A stretch of DNA of 64,000 nt from an uncultured Roseateles sp. Lineage in GTDB: Bacteria > Pseudomonadota > Gammaproteobacteria > Burkholderiales > Burkholderiaceae_C. Within the stretch, counting starts at the first letter, position 1; every line of letters starts with the position of its first letter. The notes beneath the pieces were generated by a model, which worked only from the letters and a program-made list of their open reading frames with translations, made no database searches and was not told where the DNA came from. The stretch lies in the NCBI RefSeq assembly GCF_963422335.1, contig NZ_OY729424.1, positions 4,216,001-4,280,000 of the forward strand. The letters are read 5' to 3'. Of this stretch, positions 52,695 to 61,476 are shown piece after piece. A program made the translations under genes and the position numbers.

Positions 52695-54312
52695 ATCGAC
52701 GCCGACCAGCAGCTTCGCGCCGCTGCGGCAACCGGTGTTTGCCGTGCTCTGGGCGGCCACCGTGCTGGGCAATACCGGCAGCTTCATGCGTGACGTGGCC
52801 AGTTCGTGGATGGTCACCGAGCTGTCGCCCAGCCCTGCTGCGGTGGCACTGATACAGACGGCCGCCACCCTGCCTATCTTCCTGCTGGCAATCCCGGCCG
52901 GCGTGCTGTCCGACATTCTGGATAGGCGGCGCTTCCTGATCGCGATCCAGATCCTGCTGGCCTGCGTCAGCGGCGGCCTCTTCCTGCTCGCCAAGACCGG
53001 CACGCTGACGGTCGAGTCGCTGGTGGCCCTGACCTTCGTCGGCGGCATCGGCGCCGCGCTGATGGGGCCGACCTGGCAATCGATCGTGCCCGAGCTGGTG
53101 TCACGGCCGGACCTGAAGAGCGCGGTGGCGCTCAACTCGCTGGGCATCAATATCTCCCGCGCACTGGGGCCGGCCGCGGGCGGCCTGCTGCTGGCCAGCT
53201 TTGGCGCCGCGGCGGCTTACGGCGTGGACCTGCTGAGCTATGGCTTCGTGATTGCCGCACTGCTGTGGTGGAAGCGTCCGCCTGCCGTTGACACCGGTTT
53301 GTCAGAACAGTTCTTCGGCGCCTTCCGCGCGGGCCTGCGCTATGCCCGGTCCAGTCACGAGCTGCATGTGGTGCTGCTCCGGGCTGCTGTGTTCTTTCTG
53401 TTCGCCAGCTCCGTCTGGGCACTGCTGCCGCTGGTGGCGCGGGGCATGCTGGGTGGCTCGGCCGGCTTTTACGGCGTGATGCTGGGAGCCGTCGGTGCGG
53501 GCGCCATCATGGGCGCGCTGGTGATGCCGCGTCTGCGCCAGCGTTTGAACTCCGACGGCCTGGTGCTGACAGCCTCGGTGCTGAGCGCGGGCGTGATGGC
53601 GGCACTCGCCCTGGCGCCGCCGCAATGGGCCGCCGTGCTGCTGATGCTGGTGCTGGGCCTGGGCTGGATCATCGCGCTGACCACCCTCAACGGCGTGGCC
53701 CAGGCGGTATTGCCCAACTGGGTGCGCGGCCGTGGCCTGGCGATCTACCTGATGGTGTTCAATGGCGCGATGGCCGGCGGCAGCCTGGCCTGGGGGCTGT
53801 TCGCGCAGCAGGTGGGCATACCGACCGCCTTGCTGGTCGGCGCCGCGGGCCTGGTCGCGATCTCGCTGCTGTTCCACCGCATCAAGCTGCCGGCCGGCGA
53901 GGCCGATCTGCAGGCCTCCAACCACTGGCCCGAGCCGCTGCTGACGGAACCCGTGGCCCACGACCGCGGCCCGGTCATGATCCAGATCGAGTACCGCATC
54001 CGCAAGCCCGATGTGCCGGCCTTTCTGCTCGCGATGAAGCAGGTGGCACAGGAGCGGCGCCGCGACGGCGCCTATGCCTGGGGCGTGGCCGAGCACACCG
54101 GTGAGCCCGAGCGCGTCATCGAATGGTTTCTGGTCGAGTCCTGGGCCGAGCACCTGCGGCAGCACAAACGCGTGTCGCGAGCGGATGCCGATCTGCAGGC
54201 CGAGGCACTGCGCTTCCACCTGGGGCCCGACCGTCCGGTCGTCCACCATTTCCTGGCGCTGGATCTGGCCGATGGCAAGACCCCTTCTCTGCCATCGCGT
54301 GCCAGCGACTAA
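52684..54312 (+). CDS. MFS exporter with C-terminal ABM-like domain (MFS_3/EntS-type)
   Basis: 542 residues. Twelve helices fill about 20-410, with the MFS loop LSDILDRRRFLIAIQ between helices 2 and 3. A cytoplasmic C-terminal domain (about 430-525: VMIQIEYRIRKPDVPAFLLAMKQVAQERRRDGAYAWGV) resembles antibiotic-biosynthesis-monooxygenase/dimeric ferredoxin-like folds. This architecture is known in the MFS_3 family, related to enterobactin exporter EntS. Substrate unknown; probably a product or toxin of the cluster. Its stop overlaps the stop of the convergent rnk. Confidence 0.88.
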   Translation: MSSESTPTSSFAPLRQPVFAVLWAATVLGNTGSFMRDVASSWMVTELSPSPAAVALIQTAATLPIFLLAIPAGVLSDILDRRRFLIAIQILLACVSGGLFLLAKTGTLTVESLVALTFVGGIGAALMGPTWQSIVPELVSRPDLKSAVALNSLGINISRALGPAAGGLLLASFGAAAAYGVDLLSYGFVIAALLWWKRPPAVDTGLSEQFFGAFRAGLRYARSSHELHVVLLRAAVFFLFASSVWALLPLVARGMLGGSAGFYGVMLGAVGAGAIMGALVMPRLRQRLNSDGLVLTASVLSAGVMAALALAPPQWAAVLLMLVLGLGWIIALTTLNGVAQAVLPNWVRGRGLAIYLMVFNGAMAGGSLAWGLFAQQVGIPTALLVGAAGLVAISLLFHRIKLPAGEADLQASNHWPEPLLTEPVAHDRGPVMIQIEYRIRKPDVPAFLLAMKQVAQERRRDGAYAWGVAEHTGEPERVIEWFLVESWAEHLRQHKRVSRADADLQAEALRFHLGPDRPVVHHFLALDLADGKTPSLPSRASD

Positions 54313-54731
54313 AGCGTGTAGTCTCCGCTGGCCTCGGGCTGGAAGAGCACGGCGAGGACTTCGGCTGCGCGGGCCTCCCCGCTGGGCGTGATCCATCGTG
54401 CCGTCGCTCCAACGCCCAGCCCCAGCAGACTGGCCCCCACCGGCGACATCACCGACACAAAGCCGGCCGAGGGATCGGCATCCGAGGGGTAGCAAAGCGT
54501 CAGCTGGAAGCGGCTGCCGGTGAGGCTGTCCTGCAGCCGCACCTGCGAATACATCGTCACGACATCCGGCGACACACTGCGCGAGGGCACGAGCCGGGCC
54601 ATTTCAAGCGCGCCCTCAATGTCTTCTGCTTCGCCCTGCGCAGGGCCTGAGCGCATCTGCCGGGTCAGCTTGAGAAGGCGTGTGTGATCGAGTTCGGTGA
54701 GCGTCCGCTCAGCGTAGTTTGAGACTTGCAT
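54309..54731 (-). CDS. Nucleoside diphosphate kinase regulator Rnk-like (GreA/GreB C-terminal domain)
   Basis: 140 residues: a short helical N-terminus (ERTLTELDHTRLLKLTRQM) and a FKBP-like domain shared with GreA/GreB (VVTMYSQVRLQDSLTGSRFQLTLCYPSDAD, SVMSPVGASLLGLGVGATARW). The long coiled coil of Gre factors is reduced, as in Rnk, which binds RNA polymerase without stimulating cleavage. Probable cytoplasmic transcription modulator. Convergent with the MFS gene with a 4-base overlap of stop codons. Confidence 0.88.
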   Translation of the reverse strand: MQVSNYAERTLTELDHTRLLKLTRQMRSGPAQGEAEDIEGALEMARLVPSRSVSPDVVTMYSQVRLQDSLTGSRFQLTLCYPSDADPSAGFVSVMSPVGASLLGLGVGATARWITPSGEARAAEVLAVLFQPEASGDYTL

Positions 54732-55124
54732 GGTGCATTCCTGTCGATGCTGGCCCGCTGCCTGAATGAACGAATGAGTGAATCAGGCAGAAACCATCGC
54801 GCGGGGCGGGTGCCCGGCGATCGAAGGTTTGCGCAAATGGGGAAGAGGTGATCGCCGGGCTCAGGAATGTGCGGCCGGCTGAAGCAGCAGGGCCGTTTTC
54901 CACCGACGCGCGGGCAACGCGGCGACAAGGTGTCGCGCGGCAGCGGTGGAGAGCCCGATGAACTTCATGCCGGCATTGTAGGAGTGGCCCGCTCGCGCGC
55001 CCCGAATGGCCGCACTGGCGTTGCCGATATCGCCAGCGGCAGCCAAACCCCCACAGGTCACGGGTTGATGGCGCAGCGGGTAGGCTGAGCCCGCCTCACA
55101 GCTAACTGAACTGGAAAACCCTGC
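54732..55124. other. Spacer between rnk-like gene and yghU without recognised gene
   Basis: This 393-base divergent spacer presumably holds the rnk and yghU promoters, but no strong -35/-10 pair was found. One minus-strand frame (54968-54861) could encode 35 residues starting MKFIGLSTAAARHLVAALP, yet has no Shine-Dalgarno sequence and no known relative, so it is not called. No repeat or RNA gene was seen. Confidence 0.45.
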
Positions 55125-56003
55125 ATGACCGACGCGAACAGCTACACCCCGCCCAAGGTCTGGACCTGGAACAAGGCGAACGGCGGCCAGTTCGCCAGCA
55201 TCAACCGCCCCATCGCCGGCGCCACCCATGACAAAGAGCTGCCCGTCGGCCGCCACCCCTTGCAGCTCTACTCGCTGGCCACGCCCAATGGGGTCAAGGT
55301 CACGGTGATGCTGGAGGAACTGCTGGCCCTGGGCCGCACCGAGGCCGAGTACGACGCCTGGCTGATACGCATCAGCGACGGCCAGCAGTTCGGCAGCGGA
55401 TTCGTCGCCGCCAACCCCAACTCCAAGATCCCCGCGCTGGTGGATCACAGCGGGTCAGCGCCGGTGCGGGTGTTCGAGTCTGGCGCCATCCTGCAATACC
55501 TGGCCGAGAAGTTCGGCGCCTTCCTGCCCGCCAGCGGCGCTGCCCGTGCCGAATGCCTGTCCTGGCTGTTCTGGCAAATGGGCAGTGCGCCGTTTCTCGG
55601 CGGCGGTTTCGGTCATTTCTACGCCTATGCCCCGGCCAAGTACGAGTACCCCATCGATCGCTACACGATGGAGGTCAAGCGGCAACTCGATGTGCTGGAC
55701 CGGCGCCTGGCCGAGACGCCCTACCTCGCCGGTGAGAGCTACACGATCGCCGATATGGCGACCTGGCCCTGGTACGGCGCCCTGGTCCAGGGCCAGCTCT
55801 ACGGTGCCGGCGAGTTCCTCGCAGTGCACGAGTACAGCCATGTGCGGCGCTGGGCCGACCGGATTGCCGAGCGGCCCGCCGTCCAGCGCGGCCGGATGGT
55901 CAATCGCGCCTGGGGCGAGCCCGCCGGCCAACTGCACGAACGTCACGCCGCCAGCGACTTCGACACCCAGACCCAGGACAAGCTCGGCGGCACGTCCAGC
56001 TAA
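55125..56003 (+). CDS. yghU: Glutathione-dependent disulfide-bond oxidoreductase YghU
   Basis: GST-fold enzyme of 292 residues, Nu class, reducing disulfides such as 2-hydroxyethyl disulfide with glutathione. The characteristic N-terminal extension (YTPPKVWTWNKANGGQFASINRPIAGATHDKELPVG) precedes the thioredoxin-like domain HPLQLYSLATPNGVKVTVMLEELLAL. The GSH-binding SGAILQYLAEKFGAFLP and a helical C-terminal domain (YTIADMATWPWYG) follow. It is followed by an EamA transporter gene. Confidence 0.95.
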   Translation: MTDANSYTPPKVWTWNKANGGQFASINRPIAGATHDKELPVGRHPLQLYSLATPNGVKVTVMLEELLALGRTEAEYDAWLIRISDGQQFGSGFVAANPNSKIPALVDHSGSAPVRVFESGAILQYLAEKFGAFLPASGAARAECLSWLFWQMGSAPFLGGGFGHFYAYAPAKYEYPIDRYTMEVKRQLDVLDRRLAETPYLAGESYTIADMATWPWYGALVQGQLYGAGEFLAVHEYSHVRRWADRIAERPAVQRGRMVNRAWGEPAGQLHERHAASDFDTQTQDKLGGTSS

Positions 56004-56055
56004 AATCCGGGTTTTCCCTGGCGGGCGTGTTCTCTCGCCTCCACCGAGCCCGCCC

Positions 56056-56958
56056 GTGACCCGACTCAACGCCAACCTGCTGCTGATCGCCATCGCCCTG
56101 ATCTGGGGCTCAGCCTTTGTGGCGCAAAGCCGGGGCATGGCCGATGTCGGACCCATGACCTTCACCGGTGTGCGCTTTCTGATCGGTGCGCTGGTGGTCT
56201 CGCCGCTGATGTGGCGGGAGTGGCAGGCGCTGAAGGCGCGCGGGTTGGCGCTGAACCGCAGCGACTTGGCCAAGATCCTCGGCCTGGGCCTGTTGCTGAC
56301 GATGGGCGCGGCCATGCAGCAGATAGGCCTGCTCAACACCACCGTCACCAATGCCGGCTTTCTGACGGCGCTGTACGTGCCGCTGGTGCCTCTGCTGTCC
56401 TGGCTGCTGCTGCGCGAGCCGCCGCACTGGTCGGTCTGGCCTGCGGCCGGCGGTTCGCTGATCGGCACCTTTCTGCTCTCGGGCGCACACAGCGTGAGCA
56501 TCAATGTCGGCGACGTCTGGGTGATTGCCTCCGCCCTGCCCTGGGCCATCCATGTGCTGCTGGTCGGCCGCGTGGCCGACAGGATGGCCGCGCCCTTTCT
56601 GGTTGCCGGCGGGCAGTTCCTGGTCTGCGGCGGGGTCAGCCTGGGCTGGGCCGGTGCGACCGAGTCCATCACGCTGGGCGGTCTCGGCGCCGCTGCCTGG
56701 CCCATCGTCTACACCGGCGTGCTGTCGGTGGGCGTGGCCTTCACCGCCCAGGTGATTGCGCAGCGCTACGCCCAGGCGGCAGATGCGGCCATCATCCTGT
56801 CATCGGAAACCCTTTTTGCCGCGGCCTTCGGCTACCTGCTGATGGGCGACCGGCTCGACGCCACCGGCCTGCTCGGCTGCGCGCTGATCTTTGCCTGCCT
56901 GCTGCTGGTGCAACTGGCGCCGATGCTGAGGCAGATGCGGCGCTGGGCGCAGGCATGA
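56056..56958 (+). CDS. DMT-superfamily transporter (EamA)
   Basis: 300 residues in ten predicted helices forming two EamA repeats. The first starts LLLIAIALIWGSAFVAQSRG and the second WVIASALPWAIHVLLVGR; AAIILSSETLFAAAFGYLLMGDRL is the conserved end segment. Likely exports a metabolite or amino acid; the substrate cannot be inferred. The probable start is GTG 56056 (VTRLNANLLL), since no ATG gives the first helix. It is convergent with marC. Confidence 0.87.
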   Translation: MTRLNANLLLIAIALIWGSAFVAQSRGMADVGPMTFTGVRFLIGALVVSPLMWREWQALKARGLALNRSDLAKILGLGLLLTMGAAMQQIGLLNTTVTNAGFLTALYVPLVPLLSWLLLREPPHWSVWPAAGGSLIGTFLLSGAHSVSINVGDVWVIASALPWAIHVLLVGRVADRMAAPFLVAGGQFLVCGGVSLGWAGATESITLGGLGAAAWPIVYTGVLSVGVAFTAQVIAQRYAQAADAAIILSSETLFAAAFGYLLMGDRLDATGLLGCALIFACLLLVQLAPMLRQMRRWAQA

Positions 56959-57031
56959 ACCAATGCATCCAGTCAGTTGGGGCCAGAGCTTTCGGCCGCT
57001 GCGCGGGTCTCAAGGTCTGGCCCGCAATGTC

Positions 57032-57634
57032 TTACAGACCGCCCACGAAGTAGCGCTTCAAGCCCGCCAGAATCATCTCGACGGCAATCGCCGTCAGCAC
57101 CAAGCCCATCAGCTTCTCCAGCGCCGACACCACCGAGTCGCCCAGCAGCTTGCGGATGCGGTCGGACAGCAGCAGCGTGATGCCCGAGATCAGCATCGCG
57201 GCGGTCAGCGCGCCGGCCCAGTCCAGCATGCGGTCGGGCTGGCGCGAGGCCAGCAGCAGCACGGTGGCCATGGCCGACGGGCCGGCCAGCAGCGGCACGG
57301 CGAGCGGAAAGATCAAGGGCTCGCGGCCCTCGGTGTCGGTGCCGTAGACGCCGCCCTCGGTGGCAAAGATCATGCGGATCGCCACCATCAGCAGAATCAC
57401 CCCGCCAGCCACCTCCAGCGAGCGCTCGGACAGGTGCATCACGCGCAGAAAGGTGTCGCCGGCAAACATGAAGGCCATCAGCACGCCGAAGGCAATCGCC
57501 ACCTCGCGAAAGGCCACCCAGCGCCGGCGGTGCGGCGCGACGCTGCGCATGATGGGGATGAACACCGGCAGGCTGCCCAGGGGGTCTAGCACCAGCAGAA
57601 GCAATATCAGGGCGGACAAGAAGCTGTGATCCAT
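57032..57634 (-). CDS. MarC family inner-membrane protein
   Basis: 200 residues with six predicted helices. The family motif LLLVLDPLGSLPVFIPIMRSV near the N-terminus and LAVPLLAGPSAMATVLLLAS in the middle are clear. Despite its name the family has no proven role in multiple antibiotic resistance. It is convergent with the EamA gene and lies 29 bases downstream of xerD on the same strand, possibly cotranscribed. Confidence 0.9.
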   Translation of the reverse strand: MDHSFLSALILLLLVLDPLGSLPVFIPIMRSVAPHRRRWVAFREVAIAFGVLMAFMFAGDTFLRVMHLSERSLEVAGGVILLMVAIRMIFATEGGVYGTDTEGREPLIFPLAVPLLAGPSAMATVLLLASRQPDRMLDWAGALTAAMLISGITLLLSDRIRKLLGDSVVSALEKLMGLVLTAIAVEMILAGLKRYFVGGL

Positions 57635-57663
57635 GGGGCGCTATTGTCCCGCATGCATCGCTA

Positions 57664-58578
57664 TCAACCGCGGGGATGGTGCTTGGCGTGCAGACTCTTC
57701 AGGCGCTCCCGCGCCACATGGGTGTAGATCTGCGTTGTCGACAGGTCCGAGTGTCCCAGCAGCAGCTGCACCGCGCGCAGATCGGCGCCATGGTTCAGCA
57801 GATGGGTGGCGAAGGCATGGCGCAGCGTGTGCGGCGACAGCGGCACGGTGATGCCGGCCAGGGCCGCGTACTTCTTGATCAGGTTCCAGAACATCTGGCG
57901 CGTCATGTGGGACGAGCGCACGGTGATGAACAGCATGTCGCTGGCCTGGCCCTTGAGCAGCAGGCCGCGGGCCTCCTGCAGATAGCGCGTCAGCCAGCCG
58001 TGGGCCTCCTCGCCAAAGGGCACGAGCCGCTCCTTGGCCCCCTTGCCGGTGATGCGCAGCACGCCCTCGCTCAAGCCCACATGCACGCTTTTCAACAGCA
58101 CCAGTTCGCTGACCCGCAGGCCGCTGGCGTAGAGCAGCTCCAGCATCGCCCGGTCGCGCAGCCCCAGGGTGCTTGCGGTGTCGGGCGCCGCCAGCAGCGC
58201 ATCGACCTGCAACTCGCTCAAGGTCGCCGGAATGCGCACCTTCTGCCTGGCCGTCTGCAGGCGCAAGGTCGGGTCGGCCGTCAGCAGATGCTCGCGCAGC
58301 GCCCAGCGGAAATAGCGCTTGAACACCGTCAACCGGCGGTTGGCCGAGGTCGCCTTGCTGCCCTCGTGCCGGGCCGCCGCATAGGCCAGCAGATGCGGCT
58401 CGGTGCTCTGGTCCAGCGCCAGCTGGTGGGTGGTGTCCAGCCAGTCGGCATATAGGCTCAGGTCACGCCGGTAGGCGGCCAGGCTGTTGGCGGCCAGCCC
58501 GTCCTCCAGCCACAGGGCATCCAGAAAACGGTCGATGCTGGCCTGGCTCAGCTGCCGGCTCAAAAGCGCATCAGTCAA
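57664..58578 (-). CDS. xerD: Site-specific tyrosine recombinase XerD
   Basis: 304 residues. Partner of XerC in resolving chromosome dimers at dif under FtsK control. Core residues are visible: Arg in ASGLRVSELVLL, Lys in TGKGAKERLVPFG, HTLRHAFATHLL (His, Arg), and LLGHSDLSTTQIYTHV with the nucleophilic Tyr. The N-terminal SAM-like domain spans about 8-95. No dif site is recognised in the window. Its start overlaps the end of the Bug receptor gene by 8 bases. Confidence 0.94.
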   Translation of the reverse strand: MTDALLSRQLSQASIDRFLDALWLEDGLAANSLAAYRRDLSLYADWLDTTHQLALDQSTEPHLLAYAAARHEGSKATSANRRLTVFKRYFRWALREHLLTADPTLRLQTARQKVRIPATLSELQVDALLAAPDTASTLGLRDRAMLELLYASGLRVSELVLLKSVHVGLSEGVLRITGKGAKERLVPFGEEAHGWLTRYLQEARGLLLKGQASDMLFITVRSSHMTRQMFWNLIKKYAALAGITVPLSPHTLRHAFATHLLNHGADLRAVQLLLGHSDLSTTQIYTHVARERLKSLHAKHHPRG

Positions 58579-59548
58579 GCTTGAGCTTTTGCTGCTCGAC
58601 CACCTTCTTGTAAACCTCGAACTCGGCCTTGATCTGAGCCGCGAACTCGGCCGGCGTGTTGGCCACGATCAGCGAGCCGGTTTCTTCGATGCGCTTCTTC
58701 ACATCGGGCAGCTCGACGGTCTTCTTGACGGCGTCATGGATCTTGTCGACCACGTCCTTGGACAGGCCCTTGGGCCCGTAGATGCCGTAGTAGGCCATGC
58801 GGTTGACCGCCTCCAGGCCGACTTCCTTGAAGGTCGGCACATTGGGCAGCTGGCTCAGGCGCTGGGGCGCGGCCACCACGATGGCGATCAGGCGCCCGTC
58901 CTTGATGAAGGGCAAGGCCGAGGGCATGTTGTCGAAGATCATCGGCACCTGGCCGGCCACGGTGTCATTCAAGGCCGGGCCGGCGCCGCGGTAGGGAATG
59001 TGGGTGACGAAGACCCCCGCCAGATTCTTGTAAAGCTCCATCTGCAGGTGGCCGATGCCGCCGGTACCCGAGCTGGCGAAGCTGTACTTGCCCGGATTCT
59101 TCTTGAGCTCGGCGACAAAGCCCTTGTAGTCACGCGCCGGAAACGAGGGGTGGACCGCGATCACATTCGGGGTGGCCGCCACATTGATGATGGGTGTGAA
59201 GTCGGTGATGGGGTTGTACGGGATCTTGGCGTTGATGGCCGGGTTGGCGGCCGTCGTCGACACCGTGGCCATGCCCAGCGAGTAGCCGTCGGGCGCGGAT
59301 CTGGCCGTGTCATTGGCACCGATGGAACCGCCGCCGCCGGCCTTGTTCTCGACGATCATCGTCTGGCCCAGCGCCGCATTGATTTTTTCCGCCACCACAC
59401 GGGCGACGATATCGGTCGTGCCGCCCGGGGCAAAGGGCACCACCAGGCGCACCGGTTTGGCCGGATAGGACTGGGCCATGGCCCAGGGCGAGGCAAGCAG
59501 GGAGGCCGCGACAGCGGTGCCGGTGATCAGGAGGGAACGACGCGTCAT
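58571..59548 (-). CDS. Tripartite tricarboxylate transporter receptor (Bug family)
   Basis: Periplasmic solute-binding protein of 325 residues. A Tat-like or Sec signal (MTRRSLLITGTAVAASLLASPWAMAQ) precedes YPAKPVRLVVPFAPGGTTDIVARVVAE, the classic Bug start, and ENKAGGGGSIGANDTARSAPDGYSLG. Bug proteins bind carboxylates or amides and are highly expanded in Bordetella and other Burkholderiales. No TctA/TctB permease gene is nearby, so this is an orphan receptor. Confidence 0.93.
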   Translation of the reverse strand: MTRRSLLITGTAVAASLLASPWAMAQSYPAKPVRLVVPFAPGGTTDIVARVVAEKINAALGQTMIVENKAGGGGSIGANDTARSAPDGYSLGMATVSTTAANPAINAKIPYNPITDFTPIINVAATPNVIAVHPSFPARDYKGFVAELKKNPGKYSFASSGTGGIGHLQMELYKNLAGVFVTHIPYRGAGPALNDTVAGQVPMIFDNMPSALPFIKDGRLIAIVVAAPQRLSQLPNVPTFKEVGLEAVNRMAYYGIYGPKGLSKDVVDKIHDAVKKTVELPDVKKRIEETGSLIVANTPAEFAAQIKAEFEVYKKVVEQQKLKLD

Positions 59549-59615
59549 ACAAGGTCTCCGTGTGGTGTTCTGGATTCATTCTCCCCGGCATCCTAACGGA
59601 CGGGCCTAGGCAACT

Positions 59616-60248
59616 CTACGTACGCCTGGCCTCCGGCACCGGGATCGGCAGCCCCAGCATGCCGGCCTTCAGCTTTTTGTCCACCGGCAACTCGCCCAGA
59701 AAGACCTTGAGGATGGCGCCGTATAGATCGGCGCCAGGCAGGGGTTCGCCGCTGACCTTGCCGTTGATGCTCAGCACCAGCCCCTTGTCGGGCAGGTAGT
59801 CGAGGTTGATCAAGTCCTTGCGGCTGACCTTGCCTATGCTGCGAAGATTGGCGTTCAGCAGTGCCACCCGATCGGCCACCGCCAGCCGTTCGGCCTCGCC
59901 GCAATTGCGCTGCACGCCCTTGTTGATGGCCTTGACGAACTCTTCGGCGCCGACGCTGATGGGCAGCAGCATGCGGATCTGCACCCGCTTCGGCCCAGCG
60001 TTGGCCAGCACCTCGCCGACCTGCTGTGATTTGCCGCTGAGGTAGAGCGCCGCCGAATATCCCTTCAGCACCGCCACCGCGCGCATGCCCACACCATTGA
60101 GCACCAGAGGCACGCCACCCAGGGTCACGCTTTCGGGCACCTCAAAGCCCTCGTACTGCAGGGCGCTGGCCGGCGCGGCCCACAGCATCGCCCCGGCAAC
60201 AGCCCCCAGCAGCAGGCCACGTCGGCCTCGGTCCACACACTTGCTCAT
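59616..60248 (-). CDS. Exported chalcone isomerase-like protein
   Basis: 210 residues. A signal peptide (RRGLLLGAVAGAMLWAAPASA) is followed by a chalcone-isomerase-fold domain: GFEVPESVTLGGVPLVLNGVGMRAVAVLKGYSAALYLSG and IGKVSRKDLINLDYLPDKGLVLSINGK. Bacterial members are periplasmic, non-flavonoid proteins of unknown role, some thought to bind fatty acids or lipids. ATG 60248 gives a proper signal peptide; an upstream in-frame ATG is less likely. Appears monocistronic, 67 bases upstream of the Bug gene. Confidence 0.88.
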   Translation of the reverse strand: MSKCVDRGRRGLLLGAVAGAMLWAAPASALQYEGFEVPESVTLGGVPLVLNGVGMRAVAVLKGYSAALYLSGKSQQVGEVLANAGPKRVQIRMLLPISVGAEEFVKAINKGVQRNCGEAERLAVADRVALLNANLRSIGKVSRKDLINLDYLPDKGLVLSINGKVSGEPLPGADLYGAILKVFLGELPVDKKLKAGMLGLPIPVPEARRT

Positions 60249-60375
60249 ACCGGGAACATCCTTCCTCAACAACAACAGTCAGCTTAACGCGAGCCCCGCC
60301 TCCGGCGTCGACCCGGCCGCAGATGGCAGCCGAAAGGCCCGCATTCCGCGCCACGCGGGGGCAGGCCCCGGGGCT

Positions 60376-61476
60376 TCAATCAGGCCGCTGCGCCAGGGCC
60401 CAGGCGATGTGTTCGGCCAGCAGCTCGCTGGCATCCGCCCTCGCCTCGATCAGCGCCTGGCGCAACGCCGGCACCTCTTCGGCCCGCAGCGCATTGCCTA
60501 TGGCCACCGCCAGATTGCGCCGCCAGCGCCCATGGCCGATGCGGCGTATCGCGCTGCCCTCGGTGTGGCGCAGAAAGGCCGGCTCGTCCCAGTGCCACAG
60601 CTGCAGCAGCGTCGGCGCGCTCAGCTCGGGCCGGGCGTCGAAGTCGGGCAGCGTGGCGCGCTGGGCGAACTTGTTCCAGGGGCAGACCAGCTGGCAATCA
60701 TCGCAGCCGTAGATGCGGTTACCCATCGCTGGCCGCAGCTCCAGCGGAATCGGTCCGTCCTGCTCTATTGTCAGATAGGAAATGCAGCGCCGGGCATCCA
60801 CCCGGTACGGGCCGATGATGGCCTGGGTCGGGCAGACATCAATGCAGGCCGTGCACTGGCCGCAATGCGCACTGGTGGCCTCGGTCACCGGCAGCGGCAG
60901 ATCAACGAACAGCTCGCCCAGAAAGAACATCGAGCCCGCCTCGCGGTGCAGGCCCAGCGTGTGCTTGCCACGCCAGGCAATGCCGCCGCGCGAGGCCAGC
61001 TCCACCTCCAGCACCGGGGCCGAGTCGGTGAAGCAGCGGTGGCCGAACGGGCCGATCTCGGCCTGCAGGCGATCGGCCAGCTGCTGCAGGCGCCGACGCA
61101 GCACCTTGTGATAGTCGCGTCCCCGGGCATACATCGACACCTGGGCGCGCTGCGGCTCGCCCAAGCCCTGCCATTCGATCGCCTGCCAGTCGGCAGGCGT
61201 GGCGGCGGGCAGGTAGTCCATGCGCAGGCTCAGCACGCGCAGGGTGCCGGGCACCAGCTCGGCGGGCCGGGCGCGCTTCATGCCGTGCGCCTCCATGTAA
61301 AGCATGCTGCCGTGGAAGCCGGCGGCCAGCCAGGCGGCAAGACCTGGCTCCGCGTCGGACAGATTGATATCGGCCACGCCAATCTGTGAGAATCCCAACT
61401 CACGGGCCCAGCCACGCAGCTGCTCAAGCAGTGCTTGCGCGTCGAGGTCGGGAGGGATGTTCTTGGGGTGGTGCAT
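60376..61476 (-). CDS. queG: Epoxyqueuosine reductase QueG
   Basis: Cobalamin- and Fe-S-dependent enzyme that makes queuosine from epoxyqueuosine in tRNA; 366 residues. Two [4Fe-4S] motifs are present: HCGQCTACIDVCPTQAI and CDDCQLVCPWNKFAQ. The N-terminal SQIGVADINLSDAEPGLAAWLAAGFHGSMLYM and the D-x-rich RDYHKVLRRRLQQLADRL are conserved. The C-terminal HEAT-like repeat region completes the protein. Its start lies head to head with tsaE, the 5' ends overlapping. Confidence 0.95.
   Translation of the reverse strand: MHHPKNIPPDLDAQALLEQLRGWARELGFSQIGVADINLSDAEPGLAAWLAAGFHGSMLYMEAHGMKRARPAELVPGTLRVLSLRMDYLPAATPADWQAIEWQGLGEPQRAQVSMYARGRDYHKVLRRRLQQLADRLQAEIGPFGHRCFTDSAPVLEVELASRGGIAWRGKHTLGLHREAGSMFFLGELFVDLPLPVTEATSAHCGQCTACIDVCPTQAIIGPYRVDARRCISYLTIEQDGPIPLELRPAMGNRIYGCDDCQLVCPWNKFAQRATLPDFDARPELSAPTLLQLWHWDEPAFLRHTEGSAIRRIGHGRWRRNLAVAIGNALRAEEVPALRQALIEARADASELLAEHIAWALAQRPD

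Noticed and set aside
54861..54968. 35-residue minus-strand ORF in the rnk-yghU spacer
   Set aside because: No ribosome site, no known relative and no conserved feature visible.
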